Shown here: positions 1 through 10,974 of the stretch, piece after piece
How positions within the stretch are numbered: position 1 is the stretch's first letter
Layout: each line of letters starts with the position of its first letter
Source of the DNA: Aedes albopictus
Lineage: Eukaryota > Arthropoda > Insecta > Diptera > Culicidae
Direction of reading: 5' to 3'
DNA length: 64,000 bases
Assembly: GCF_035046485.1 (NCBI RefSeq)
Contig: NC_085136.1
Coordinates: 156,786,754-156,850,753 of the forward strand
The notes under the pieces: model-generated
The model's input: only the letters and a program-made list of their open reading frames with translations
Database searches by the model: none
What the model was told of the DNA's origin: nothing
Program-made: the position numbers and the translations under genes

Positions 1-111
1 TCGATGTTTCAACCGTTAAAACGACCAAAACGTCAACAACCTGAGATATTAAAATTTGCAAAATCACAACATCAAAATTAGTTTTCATTTTGCTAACAGA
101 CTATGCTCGGG
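1..111. mobile_element. Right end of an inverted-repeat DNA element, cut by the window edge
   Basis: This stretch closely matches the right end of the element at 43746-44426: the same order of words (accgttaaaacgaccaaaac, then acaacatcaaaa, then tgctcggg) and the same terminal gctcggg. The left end lies outside the window. It is a non-coding MITE-like copy; no transposase remnant is visible. Confidence 0.6.
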
Positions 112-639
112 AATACAGATGATTTTTTTTTGAAAATGTTGACAATGACACGACACATGATTAACGAATACTCAAAAAAAATTGGTTGAGAACTTTTTCT
201 TGTAGTCACCGCATCGACGTTTTAGGGGAAACAAGTTTCCGAGATGATCGCGTTTGAAGTTTCAAGTTTACACTACTTGCCGTAACAATTTATTTCGAAC
301 TTCTTTTTTGGTTTACGCAAAATTGAGACTACTAACAATGCCTGGTATTTTTTTGCTTTAACAACAATTTGGGAGCCATTCTACCGTGTCCATCACAGTT
401 GTCCTATGTTCCAAAACAGCTAACTAAGAAAGACTTAAAACGCGTTTCAGCATTGTTTCCTTCTCTACGGACAAGTGTAACAAAAACACAAAATGAATCC
501 ATCAGCATAGCGTTGGAATCAGAATTTATCATCGAAGTATGAACGCAAAGTTTCATAAACATTCAATTTACTTTGATTTTTTAAAGAAAAACTCTGGTGA
601 GACTGTAATGCCGATAAATCTAGCAATTTTCTAGATTTT
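112..639. other. AT-rich non-coding stretch
   Basis: I see no supported gene, RNA or repeat here beyond A and T runs. Any reading frames are short and have no recognisable domain. Confidence 0.5.
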
Positions 640-916
640 CTCGGCATAAGCTGTCCCATGTCATGCGATATGTTCAGTATAAGCTGTCCCATGTTGTAAT
701 TTTCATTATAAGCTGTTCTATGTCGAGTTTTGCAGCATAAGCTGTCCCATATTGAGTTTTACAAATGATATCAGGATTTCCGGAAATTGTTCAGGATTTC
801 CTCAGAGAAGCTCGGATAGCCTTTTATGCGTATAAATTGAATATGGGATAGCTTTTGAGAAAAAATAAATAAACATGGGACAGCTTATGCTGCAAAATTA
901 ATCATGGGACTGCTTA
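640..916. repeat. Foldback repeat built on the word ataagctgtcccatgt
   Basis: Four direct near-copies of ataagctgtcccatgt lie near 646, 679, 709 and 738, spaced about 30 bases apart. Three inverted near-copies (tatgggatagct, catgggacagcttatgc, catgggactgctta) lie near 842, 874 and 902. The arrangement can fold into several alternative hairpins. It is non-coding and probably a small non-autonomous element or its terminal repeats. Confidence 0.55.
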
Positions 917-1090
917 GGGGCCGTCCATATACCACGTGGACAGCTTGGATCTATCTCTTATCGTTTTGTTGCAATTTTGATTTAAACATCGCATTTCAGA
1001 TCATAAATTTGCAACTGTCATGGAAAGCACCTTTTTGCGCATGGTGCCGCACATTTAAATCAAAATTGCAAGAAAACGATAAAAGCTGGT
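917..1090. mobile_element. Truncated E-box MITE end plus a 29-bp-arm hairpin
   Basis: Positions 917-943 carry the terminus ggggccgtccatatacc followed by cacgtgg, also found at 7727, at 8914 (inverted) and, diverged, at 43956. It is followed by an inverted pair: ttatcgttttgttgcaattt near 958 and its complement ending near 1084. The intervening DNA is non-coding. It looks like one terminus of the E-box family joined to another palindromic element. Confidence 0.5.
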
Positions 1091-1210
1091 TTGGTGTCAA
1101 AGAACGAACTGTAGAGTGTAACAGGGGCAACAACATTGCCAAAGAAAGAATTTTAATTCATTACGCATGTTTCAAAGATAATTGACAAAACACATTAACT
1201 CTCCAACGCC

Positions 1211-1233
1211 CAGTGTCACCTCTAGGTGACACC
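1211..1233. repeat. Short perfect-looking palindrome inside the element's left end
   Basis: The sequence gtgtcacctctaggtgacac is an inverted repeat just inside the left terminus of the 1199-5360 element. It resembles the subterminal palindromes of some DNA transposons. No function is claimed. Confidence 0.45.
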
Positions 1234-1849
1234 TGTTTTGTTTTGATTGTTAAAAATCGAATCCTTCATCAAATCTTTTGCAACTGGTTTTAAATGAAAG
1301 CTATACTAGTCTATTTTGATTTTTGGCGGAAGTGGTCCAGGTCAATCCGGAGTGGCCACCGGGAATCGACTACAAGCAAAATAAGGCAATTTTCTATAAC
1401 CTGTCATAACACAAAGACGAAATAACATTATGATTCAAACTAAACGTCATTTATATTGGCTTCAGATGTGCTTCAATTTTATCTGGTGTAGTTGAAAGTT
1501 TTTTACAGTATGTTCTCAATAATCCGATTTTATCAGTTTTGGAAAATTTTCGTTAGGTAAATTGACTGAGCAAAATATTGAAACTGATTCAACATATTAA
1601 CTGCAGGAAGCGATGCATATTGAATGTAGGATGTATAGAAAAATCATAAATGGTCACTGCCGCTATGGTTCTGGTACCTGGAATCGATTCCAGGAGCCCC
1701 CAAATAGTACCTAACGTGTTTTCAGTCAAACAGCAGTGATTATATTCAATTGTTAAGTGCAAAAAAGCCAAAACAATTTTATTTCGTTTCTAATTAGCTG
1801 GCACAGTGCAAGAATGCACCATGGACTAGCATGGCCAGTAACATGGCCA

Positions 1850-3350
1850 ATATGATACCCGCCGGAAGATCCGAAACATCCGTAAAAGTGGTCAATTCAT
1901 AAAAAACGTACTAGAGCGTCGCGATTTTTTCTAAACTGATTTGTTTCAATAACCTACGGATGAAATCATGTTTGTGACTGGTTTGTAAGCCTGTGTGGTC
2001 ACTGAATAGGCCTTCGGGATACCCGGAACATCCGTAAAAATGACCAAACCATTAAAATTGTGTCGTAGTTTTTTCCAAGCTCGTTTGTTTTAGCAACCAA
2101 AAGTTGAAATCTATATTATGACTGATTCAAAATATGGAGTGGCCACTGGATGGACCTTCGGGTTATCTGGAACATCCGTAGAAGGGTCAACTCATAAAAA
2201 TTGTGCTAGGTCGTTGCAGTTTTTTTTTCAAACTCATTTGTTTCAGCAATCTAAGAATGAAACCACTATTGCGATTAGTTTGTAACATAGAGTGACCACT
2301 GGATGGGCCTTTTGGGTATCCAAAACATCCGTAAAAGTGGACGATTCATGAAAGTTGTGCCAGATTACCGCGTTTTTTTTTACCGAACTTATTTGTTTCA
2401 GCAATTTAAGATTGAAATCAATGTTGCGAATGATTTATAAATCGGAAAGACCACTGGATAAACCTTTGGTTTATCTAGAAAATTCGTGGGCTTCGTGGCC
2501 GTGCGGCTAGAGGCGTCAGTCATCTAGACGTTTCGTAAGCCTAGGAGTGTGGGTTCGATTCCCGCTCCAGTCGGGGAAAACTTTTCGTCAATCGGAAAAT
2601 TCTCCACTGGGCCACTGGGTGTTATGTGTGTTGTCCGTTGTCATATGTTAGTGCTTGTTCAGTCTGTACAACCTCTGGTTGAAGACGGTGTAGTGTCTTT
2701 TTTTTTTCTTATCTAGAAAATTCGCGAAAGTGGTCAATTCATAGAAAAATATGCTAGGGTGCCACGGGTTTTGCTGGTTTTGAAGACCCCCTACCCCCTC
2801 CGTAACGCTTTTTTTGTATGAAAGTCCTAAGGATGAAATCATTTCTGTGATTGCTTTGTAAGTCAGAGGACCCATTTGATGGACCCTTTGGGTATCTGAA
2901 ACATCCGTAGAAGTGGTCAATTCATGAAAATTGTGCAAGAGCGTCGCGACTTTTTCCAAACATATTTGTTTCAATAATCTAAGAATAAAATCACTTTTGT
3001 GAGAAATTTGTAAATCAAAGTGGCCAAGTGGGTTATCGGGAACATCCGTAAAAATAGTCCATATATGAAAATTGTGCTAGAGCGCCACGATATTTTTCAA
3101 ACTCAATTGTTTTAGTAATCTAAGGAAGGAAACAATGTTCCGTCTGATTTATTAGTGACCCCTGTGGCTTGTGATATATTATATCACTAGGTGGAACATT
3201 TGTAAACATTTAAAAAACGATCAAAAGCACATTTGAATTTGTACTTGGTGGGTGTTTCGACTCATAAACTTGTGACCACTGTACTTGTTTGGTCCTCAGA
3301 GAATTCGGAATATCCGTAAACATCCGTAAACAGGTAATTCAATAATAAAT
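1850..3350 (+). repeat. Degenerate tandem satellite, unit about 150 bp
   Basis: Each unit has the same order of words: a ggaacatccgtaaaa core, then gtggtcaattcat, then a tgtgctagagcgtcgcg block, then catttgtttcagcaatctaa, then atgaaatcactattgcga and gagtggccactgga. Cores are recognisable near 1867, 2022, 2168, 2320, 2476, 2895, 3038 and 3305. The spacing is about 150 bases once the SINE at 2487-2708 and a short foreign patch near 2780 are removed. Units are strongly diverged, so the array is old. It is non-coding. Confidence 0.75.
2487..2708 (+). mobile_element. tRNA-derived SINE with a perfect 16-bp target duplication
   Basis: The insertion starts with a tRNA-like head: an A-box-like tggccgtgcggctagaggcg and a B-box-like gggttcgattcccgc near 2550. 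A tRNA-unrelated body (cactgggccactgggtgtta) follows, ending in a T-rich tail. It is flanked by ttatctagaaaattcg at 2471-2486 and again at 2709-2724. Head, body and long target duplication are the hallmarks of a LINE-mobilised SINE. It resembles the Feilai type of Aedes, but that name is from memory. The body recurs inside both arms of the palindrome at 6778-8775. Confidence 0.85.
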
Positions 3351-3587
3351 TACTAGAATATCCTGATTCTTTTCAAATTGATTTGTTCCAACAATTCACA
3401 CCATGACGAGTACATAATTGATCAGATAGTCGCATAGTTGAATTACTGACAAACCCATGGACATTATCAGTTACTTTTTGTGCATTTCATAAAAGAAGGA
3501 ACATCTTTCACGAGACAATGGCTTTGACATTTTTCATCATTATTTTTATTTCAACGATCAATCTCCCACCAATTCGAAACTAAGTTC

Positions 3588-3660
3588 GGGGCCTCGTAGT
3601 CGTGAGGCTAGTGTCACCAAGTCTTTATTCGTATAGTGCTGATGAGCGTAGTTTTTTTTT
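3588..3660 (+). mobile_element. Fragment of a tRNA-derived SINE head
   Basis: Positions from ggggcctcgtagtcgtgagg to gatgagcg match the head of the SINE near 55468 (cgtggtcgtgtggctagggtcaccaag) and stop at a T run. It is a truncated copy with no body. Confidence 0.6.
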
Positions 3661-4239
3661 CACTTTACTGTTATAACGAGGTGACTAACCGGATAAAAAT
3701 TTAACTAGCTGAAGTCTGAAAATTTAAACAATTAAATTTTAAAATACAGTCATAGCACACTCATGGGTCACCCACAATTATGGCTCGGTTCCATTTGAAT
3801 AGCATGGCGAACTGACTGACTAATAACTGTTACAAAGTGACCCATAATTTTGCAATGACTGTTGTATTCGTTATAACGAATCGCATAAGCATAATTTCTT
3901 ATTCATGGTATTTGTTTAGCTTTTTTTTATCAAATTTATTCGTCATCACACAAGCAACAAGTTTGCCGAGAACACCATAATGATAAGTGGTAACATTTTT
4001 TTTGCTTTTGATTTTTTTTTGTATTGATTCATTTTAATTGTCAAAATTCAACCTATCTGTGTTTTTTGTATCAATAGTTAACATCGAATTTTTTCAATAA
4101 TTTTTGAAGATAAAAATGTGGAGAAATATCTGAGATTTGGGAATCTAAAGTTGACTACATAGTTTGTAAGGGAAAACGGCTTTTATGCATTTCTATTGTC
4201 CGATACTATAGTGAAAATGTAGTCTACGTTATGTTTGAT

Positions 4240-5280
4240 AAAATAAATACATAAATAAAATTACTTAAGTCGGTTCAAAAGCGTATCGGTCAAACGAACC
4301 GGTTCTTCCGATCATTTAGTTTTGTCGTATGAACAATTACAAAAAAAATACATCAGAGAACTTCAACGTTTCTCATAAGTACTAGACAATAGTATATTTT
4401 GACCGGTTCATAACTAGATTGTTTGATTGATTGATTTGTCTTTATGAAAGAGACTCTCAGCCCTTGGCTGGTTTGTCCCTACCAACTAGATTGGTATTAC
4501 CAGCCAGTTTGCAAAATCATTTAGTCTCGTATATCTATCATTCTTCAAAAATATTATTTTTTTTTAATTTACACAGCATAAGTGGACCATTTTTTTTCTT
4601 TTCAAAAGTTTATCGGATTAGCGAACCGGTTTTCCTTATCACTGTTTTGGTCCTATGTTTAATCATTCCTTAAAATAAATCATGAAACTTCAACGGTTAT
4701 CAAGCGGGAAAGCAAAATTATTTTACCGGTTCATCATTTATTATTTTGATGAACCGGTTCCCAAAATCATGTTTTCTTGTCGAATGGTCATCCATTTATT
4801 ATCGTAATACCCAAATATTAAAATAATACTAGTGGGATAAATTTCTTGATTTTACCGGTTCAAAAATGAACCATTTTAGTGAACCGGTTTTTCAAATCAC
4901 TTATTTCATTACTTTTCTGGAAGGTCAGCCATGAAAAGTAATAAAACTTCAACTATCGTCAAGCGAGATAATTTAATTATTTTCGCCGGTTAAAAATTTA
5001 ATCGGTTAAACGAACCGGTTCAACAAATAATGTATTCTCCACTCTTTCATCATCATAATATGTAGAAAATCAGCATAATACCAGTTTCACGAAATTATTG
5101 ATTTTACCGGTTCAAAAGTGAACCGGTTGAGAAAACCGGTTCACACAAACACATATTTTACACAAGTGCTCAATCTCCCATGAGAATAAATTATAAAAAC
5201 TGAACGATTCCTAATCGGGACTATAAAATATTTTTTACCGGTTCAAAAGTGAACCGGTAAAATGAACCGGTTCGGTGAAA
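4240..5280. repeat. Satellite-like array of AACCGGTT palindromes
   Basis: About fifteen copies of ACCGGTT or AACCGGTT, many as the ten-base palindrome GAACCGGTTC, occur in roughly 1 kb. They come in clusters (accggttcaaaagtgaaccgg) near 4270-4310, 4620, 4720-4755, 4853-4885, 4985-5020, 5105-5140 and 5237-5270. Clusters are spaced about 110-150 bases, separated by AT-rich DNA with recurring words such as aaacttcaac. The array is non-coding. The core equals the known DNA-binding consensus of the Grainyhead/CP2 transcription-factor family. Whether it is bound is unknown. Confidence 0.75.
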
Positions 5281-5364
5281 TGAACATTTCTATTGTATAA
5301 TTCATCTCCCACTCAAAAAAATCTGTTATCTCCATTGGTTCCTTTTTGGGCGTTGGAGGGTTAA

Positions 5365-5942
5365 AAATACACTATTTTTAGCTATTTTGCTCTAGAAAAC
5401 TTCGATCGAAAGATGCCATTTGATAGAAAATTCAATAATCTTTCGAATAAGGGTCAAAAAACTTCGATAAGTTTGACCATTTTCAAGTTATTGCCAGTTA
5501 AGGCAATAAGAGTCAAAAACATGGGAAGTTCAATAACTACGTAACGGTTGAGATTTGACCATATGCGTAGAACAATTTTTTTCACCATTTAGGCCGGAAC
5601 AAATCTCATTTTCTTCTTTTGTCACTTTGCTTGTTGACTCGTCAAGGGGGGGATGATAAATAATAAATGTATTTCATCAAAAATTACCCAAACAATTAGG
5701 CAAAATCGTCAAACTCATCGGATTTGTTAAGAAATTTTCTCGATGACTCTTATTTCACTTTAAAATTTTTAAATTTCCTAAATAATTTATTTGCGTCCCC
5801 CCTCAAAATGTCGAATTCAGACAAACAATTTCCGAGGGGGGGGGGGTGACATGAGGGAAAATCGAAATTTGTGTCAGCCTTATGGTCCTCTATCACCCTT
5901 TAAAAAGTTTGCACTCAGGAACCTAACACCCTGTATAGAGTA
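5365..5942. other. AT-rich non-coding stretch
   Basis: No gene is visible. There is a poly-G run near 5838 and some short self-complementary words. It separates the TTAA-flanked element from the TA-flanked element that starts at 5943. Confidence 0.4.
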
Positions 5943-6779
5943 GAGTGGGGCAAAAGTTCGAGTGGGGCAAGAGTTTCTTTTGAAGTTTTTGAGCTCAATT
6001 CAAATTATTTCTTTCGGGTGTCAAGGTTATTCGAAGCCTTTTTGGAAAAGAGTCTTTCACTCCAAAAATTATGAAAATTGATCAATATTTCGAAAATTTA
6101 TGACAAAATGATGGTTTTTGATCAAAAAATTGTAATATACGATGGTCCTTCCAACGCATGGATTGGAATTGTAAAGAAATCAAACTCGGTCTTTTATTTT
6201 GGGGCGTAACTAGGTATGTTTTGAAGATGCTTTAGCATGTATAACTTTTTGCAAAAAAGATTTGGAAATCAATTTCACACATAGTGGGACAAAAGTTCGA
6301 ATTGTGGGGCAAAACTTCGAGTCATGTGGCAACTTTAAGTAAAAACTTAAAATTGAAAAAAAAATGTTGTTTTATCTGAATTTGGCTGAAAACTACTCAT
6401 TTTTGGTGTAGTAAACTTAACCCTGATTTGGGTAAAATCCAGATCGAACTTTAAAGTGTATTCCAGTTCCAACATCAAATATTAATTCGTTTTAGGTATT
6501 CCTATTACTATAGAGTCCAAATATTGCTACGGTTAGCAAAATTCCACAAACACTAGATTCGAACTTTTGCCCCAGTGGTGGGGCAAGAGTTCAAATAAGA
6601 CGCACACATACAAAAAGTGTTGTAACTCAAAATTGAAAAGACATTTGGCGTAACTTTGTTCAGAAAAATTTTAGCTAATGGATGGAAGAATCACCACACG
6701 GTATTCACTTATTTTTATCCGCTGTGATTTTTTCAAAATAATTGTATTTCCAACTAAGGTCGAACTTTTGCCCTTACTC
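5943..6779. mobile_element. TA-flanked element with gtggggcaaaagttcga terminal and internal repeats
   Basis: The left end GAGTGGGGCAAAAGTTCG and the right end CGAACTTTTGCCCTTACTC form terminal inverted repeats flanked by TA on both sides. That is a target duplication of the Tc1/mariner type. The same word recurs internally in both orientations (near 5961, 6283, 6303, 6545 and 6570). There is no transposase frame, so it is a non-autonomous copy. Confidence 0.65.
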
Positions 6780-8775
6780 TACAAACGAAACAAATTATGT
6801 CGCATTATTGATGAGATTCTCTTCAACAGTTCTTTCATACATTTTATTTTATTATACATTGTCTTTTGATTGTAAGTTACTTCTTCAAGGAAAAAAATCA
6901 TGGTATTGATTTACAGACTAATTTGTTTTAAATTATGAGAATGTCTAATTAGGTACTTAGTTTTCTTCATCGAGGGATATTGTGGAGATTTGAAATAGAT
7001 TGTAGACCATGCAAATGTTGGTGTTCCAATCAGAAAATTTTCATTGTTGTTCTGTATGAATTTCTCGAAGTTTCATATAAAATTTTTAAACTACTTCAAA
7101 GTTTCAAAATACATGTAGGGATTTGCAGGCTTATCTCAAAAACTTTTTTTTTTAGGTTCCTTTAAAATTTAAGATGTTTCTAATGGACATTAAAGTTTAA
7201 ACCTCATCATTACAATATAGTTGCTTAAATCTTGTTTTTTTGTAAGAATCTAAGAATAATCTTACCTCAACAAAAATCTAAGATTTAAAATTACCTTGTC
7301 TCAACAAAACAATCAGACAATCAACAAACATTCTAAAAAACACCGTCTTCAACCAGAGGTTGTACAGACTGAACATTGAAGAATCACTAACATTAGACAA
7401 TGGACATCACATGAAACACACCCAGCGAAGAATTTTCCGTTTCCCGATTTTTTTTCACCAACTCGAGTGGGAATCGAACCCGCACTCTCACAAACATAAA
7501 GCTGAATTAAAAACAATGTTGAAAACACGTTAGTACCTATTTTGTGCTACTTGTTTGTATTCTATGTAAAGCTACAGAAGATTTGTATTTTATAAAGTTT
7601 TCAATTATATTTAAGACATTGTTTAAGAAGAAAAAAAAAACAATATAAGAATAACTTTTCAAAATCACTTTTTCCATTTATTTTAGAAATGTAAAAAAAA
7701 ACTGTTTTCGGATGTCCACCTGGACAGGGGCCGTCCATATACCACGTGGACAGAAAATTCATGGTTTTTGACCCCCTCCCCCCTCCCCGTGGACAAGCGT
7801 GGACTTTTCATTGACCCCTACCCCCCTCCCCCAATGTCCACGTGGACATCAGAAAAAAAGTGTTTTTTTTTCATATAAAATAAATGGAAAAAGTGATTTT
7901 GAAAAAGTTTTTTTTTAATATTGATTTTTTTTTCGTAAACAATGTCTTTTATATAATTGGAAATTTAATGAAATACAAATATTTTTTAGCTTTACCTACA
8001 TATAATACAAACAAGTAGCACAAAATAGGTACCTACAAGTTTTCAACATTGTTTTTAATTCAGCTTAATGTTTGTGAATGTGTGGGTTCGATTCTTGCTC
8101 CAGTTGGTGAAAAATTTTCGTCAAACGGAAAAATATTCACTGGGGTTTTTCGTGTGATGTCCATCGCCTAATGTTAGTGATTGTTCAATGTTTTGTCTGT
8201 ACATATAGCCTCTGTTTGAAGACGGTGTTTTTTAGAATGTTTGTTCAATCTATGATTGTCTGATTGTTTTGTTGAGATAAAGTAATTTTAAATCTTAGAT
8301 TTTTGTTGAGATAAGATTATATTTCTTAGGTTCTAACAAAAAACAAGATTTACAGCAACTACATCTATTGCTGAGGTTTAGACTTTAATATCCATTCAAA
8401 ACATCTTAAATTTTACAGGAACGTACAAAAAGTCTTTGAGATAAGCCTTGCAGGCTTATCCCTACATGTATTTTGAAACTTTGAAGTAGTTTAAAAAATT
8501 GATATGAAACTTCGAAAAATACATTCAGAACTTCAATGAAAATTGTCTGACTGAAACATCAACATTTGCATGGTCTACACTCTATTTTAAATCACCAGAA
8601 TATTCCTCGATGAAGAAAACTGAGTAATTATAAATTTTGATAATTTAAAACAAATTATTCTGTGAATTAATACCATGATTTTTTTCCTAACAATGTATAA
8701 TAAAATAGAATGAATGAAAGAACTGTTAAAGAGAATCTCATCAATAATGCGACATAATTTGTTCCGCTTGTAGAT
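6778..8775. repeat. Large inverted duplication (about 0.95-kb arms) with a SINE piece in each arm
   Basis: The left arm (about 6778-7725) and right arm (about 7845-8775) are inverted copies along nearly their whole length. Examples are attatgtcgcattattgatg near 6796 with its complement near 8750, and tgcaaatgttg near 7010 with caacatttgcat near 8560. Both arms contain the same 5'-truncated SINE body (7340-7500 inverted, about 8086-8240 direct). The spacer holds copies of the E-box MITE. There is no coding potential. Confidence 0.75.
7727..7850. mobile_element. E-box MITE copy in the centre of the palindrome
   Basis: It begins ggggccgtccatatacc then cacgtggaca, passes through C-rich tracts with gtggacaagcgtggac, and ends at tgtccacgtggacatc. 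This is the same family as 917-943 and 8800-8914. The CACGTG hexamer lies inside the terminal repeat. Confidence 0.6.
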
Positions 8776-8799
8776 TCTTGTTATGAAATTTATATGTCA

Positions 8800-8914
8800 A
8801 TGTTGTCCACGTGGACATTTGACGAACCCCCACCCCCCTCTCCGTGGACAAGCGTGGACTTTTCGCTAACCCCCTCCCCCCTCCAAGCTGTCCACGTGGT
8901 ATATGGACGGCCCC
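8800..8914. mobile_element. E-box MITE copy in inverted orientation
   Basis: It reads gtccacgtggacatttgacg, then C-rich DNA with gtggacaagcgtggac, then ccacgtggtatatggacggc and cccc. It is the mirror image of the copy at 7727-7850, so the two can pair as the ends of a larger hairpin spanning 7727-8914. Confidence 0.6.
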
Positions 8915-9180
8915 ACATTGGAGAGGGGGGGTAGGGGAACGTTCAAAAATTACGTCCAACATTTGGGGGAGGGGGGGGGTCGGGTCTACAAAAGTGTGAC
9001 ACTACGTGTATTCGGTATAGGGAAAATGCGTGACAGAGGGGGGAGGGGGGGTCTAGAAATCCCAAAAATTGATGGACGTAATATTTGAATCTTCCCTAGG
9101 GGTTAATGAAAAAAACACGCTTGTCCACGGGGAGAGGGGGGGGGGGTTCAAAAACCATGAAGTTTCTGTCCACAGTATAC
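8915..9180. mobile_element. G-rich MITE with ttcaaaaattacgtcc-type ends
   Basis: The word ttcaaaaattacgtccaac near 8942 is matched in inverted form by ggacgtaatatttgaatc near 9073, with G-rich tracts between them. A further segment of the E-box family (cttgtccacggggagagg) follows to about 9180. It is non-coding; short frames here come from G runs. Confidence 0.5.
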
Positions 9181-9998
9181 AAATTTATGCAATGGCAGGC
9201 AAAGAAAGCCCTTCAATTAATAACTGTGGAAGTGCTCAAAGAACACTAAGTTGAAGAGAGGCAGGCCAAGTTCCAGTGGGGTACGTAGAGACATAAAGAA
9301 AAGAGAAAAAGTATAGTTTTTTTTTCACAATGACCAATACCAATATGGACTTTATCAGAAACTTATAGAATCGTAAATTCTTAAATTCTAATCTGATATG
9401 CAATAATAGCTCAAAAACACATGAATACATAAAGCCTACCCATAAGATCTAAATGACTTAGAGTTTGGTCTAATGGAAGGGCATTTAAATTAAAAATTGT
9501 CACGCAAACATTGTAGAGAAGCTTAAAATACATCAATCCGATTTTATGTAATCGCACAAATCAGCTTTTGAAATCATCATTTATAAGTTAAAATAATAAT
9601 GAATCACACTAACGGCTAGATTCAACAACGAATGCATATCATAAATTAGTTTAGTAAGCTTACGGTGGTTCTTTAATCTGCTTTACCACTTGATTGCCAC
9701 AGAAGTGTTTCCCGGTCAGGTATACATACTGTGATAGAACGATAGAACTTCCGCCGCATGACCGCCATCAAGCAACCGTTGATTCGTGGTGGTGGTTTTG
9801 CTAAAATCAGTTGGAATTATTGCCAGGATAGATACCTATATGGGGCCTAGCAGCATGTAACGACCAATAAATCTGCCACCGAATCTGTGCATCAGCATCA
9901 ACCAACCCGGCACCACCATACACTACACGGGGAAAGTTATGCCTTTACAACTAATCAAAGTCTCGCTAATTTATCTCTCTCGTCTGTCTCGTTTACAG
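9181..9998. other. Intron upstream of the first visible tektin exon
   Basis: No gene or element is recognised. The last 40 bases are pyrimidine-rich (atttatctctctcgtctgtc) and end in the acceptor tttacag at 9998. The stretch is read as tektin intron, although a 5' untranslated or promoter part cannot be excluded. Confidence 0.45.
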
Positions 9999-10612
9999 CT
10001 GAATAACTACAGCCGCGGGATTAATTACTACGGTGGTATTGAAAAATATGATCCGACCGTTAGTACGCCCGGCACGTGGTCCGGCTCGAGCAGCACACGC
10101 ATTAACAAGTAATTAATTTGCTACCTTTTCCTCTTTTGCCACCATCGCATCGGTGAGAATGGGCTGATTTATTGTAGGCAATGCACCAATTGAAACGGAT
10201 TCGCACTTATATCCGCACCACCGACTGGCCACTTTGTAGTGGTTTGTTACCACAGAACTTTTTTTTTATCATTCACATTGCAGCGTAGGATAATCTGGCC
10301 TGTAATTGCGTTATTTTACGAGGCTATGTTTAAAGAGATTATTAATCAAACACCGGTTGTTCACTTTTTTTTCTGCACCATCCTTAACATCCATTCCGAG
10401 CGTGTAAAATTAATCATGTGAATCCACTCCAATCCCCAAGCTCACATTCGGAACGATCGAAATCCTGCCAGCTGCGAAGCGATGCGGAATCGCTGATCAA
10501 CGCCGTGGCCACTTCCGTTTGGGACTGCTGGAGCAACACCAACAACGCATTCAACAATCGGTCGTCGGAAATGTTGGAGGCGAAGAGCAAAATGCAACTG
10601 CACTTGCATAAG
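9999..10612 (+). CDS. TEKT3: Tektin-3-like protein, two internal exons (middle of protein)
   Basis: Tektins are coiled-coil filament proteins of ciliary and flagellar doublet microtubules, in insects chiefly sperm. Exon 9999-10108 encodes LNNYSRGINYYGGIEKYDPT and onward, ending in two bases of a codon before gtaattaatt. Exon 10441-10612 starts after cccaag, completes that codon, and reads on through SERSKSCQLRSDAESLI to EAKSKMQLHLHK, ending in-phase at gtaaattc. This matches the tektin-3 order: a VERVDATVS-like block, SERAAS, LREDTENLL, then AKNKIHTHL. Upstream exons, roughly the N-terminal half, must lie left of the window. The next exon is 23.4 kb downstream because two BEL elements occupy the intron. 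TEKT5 or another tektin is less likely. Confidence 0.85.
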
Positions 10613-10974
10613 GTAAATTCAAATATTTATATGATATAAACACTTAACCCTAGTAGGATGTTGGGGTCAATATGACCCAGACAGGCACGCTGGTGTGGAA
10701 CGCAGAAGGGAAAATCCACTTTGCGCTGCGATGTTCTTTTCAGACAATTAGGATATTGTTAAAAGCACACTTTCTCCTAACCAACCAAAACTAGGATTTC
10801 AAGTATATTAGAGAACAATCAATTAAGTTTCGCGGCGTATTCACGTTTTATTTGTTTTCAAAAACTATTTTATATTCAAATTCAAGTCACGCTACAGCTC
10901 ATACAGTGCACAGTGGGATAAAATGGTATAAAACGCGAATAAATTCAATATCTCTGCTCGGAGTGGATGGATTC
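10613..10974. other. Start of the 23.4-kb tektin intron
   Basis: The donor gtaaattc starts at 10613. Near 10645 a ttaaccctagtaggatgttg word resembles repeat termini common in mosquito DNA. Near 10920-10975 the words tataaaacgcgaataaattc and ctctgctcggagtggatgga recur inverted near 31500-31580, so this part belongs to a dispersed repeat. Confidence 0.45.

Larger units (their letters stand above)
1199..5360. mobile_element. 4.2-kb TTAA-flanked element with 14-bp terminal inverted repeats
   Basis: The left end is TTAA (1195-1198) followed by CTCTCCAACGCCCA. The right end is TGGGCGTTGGAGGG followed by TTAA (5361-5364). The ends are inverted repeats with one mismatch in 14. A TTAA duplication with CCCT-like ends is the piggyBac superfamily signature, but I find no transposase frame. 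The interior is almost wholly satellite: about 150-bp units at 1850-3350 and AACCGGTT-rich units at 4240-5280, with two SINE insertions. It is either a large non-autonomous element that gained satellite DNA, or two unrelated ends that match by chance. Confidence 0.5.

Noticed and set aside
904..1185. 93-codon frame upstream of the TTAA element
   Set aside because: It lies in inverted-repeat DNA, has no recognisable domain, and its composition follows the repeat.
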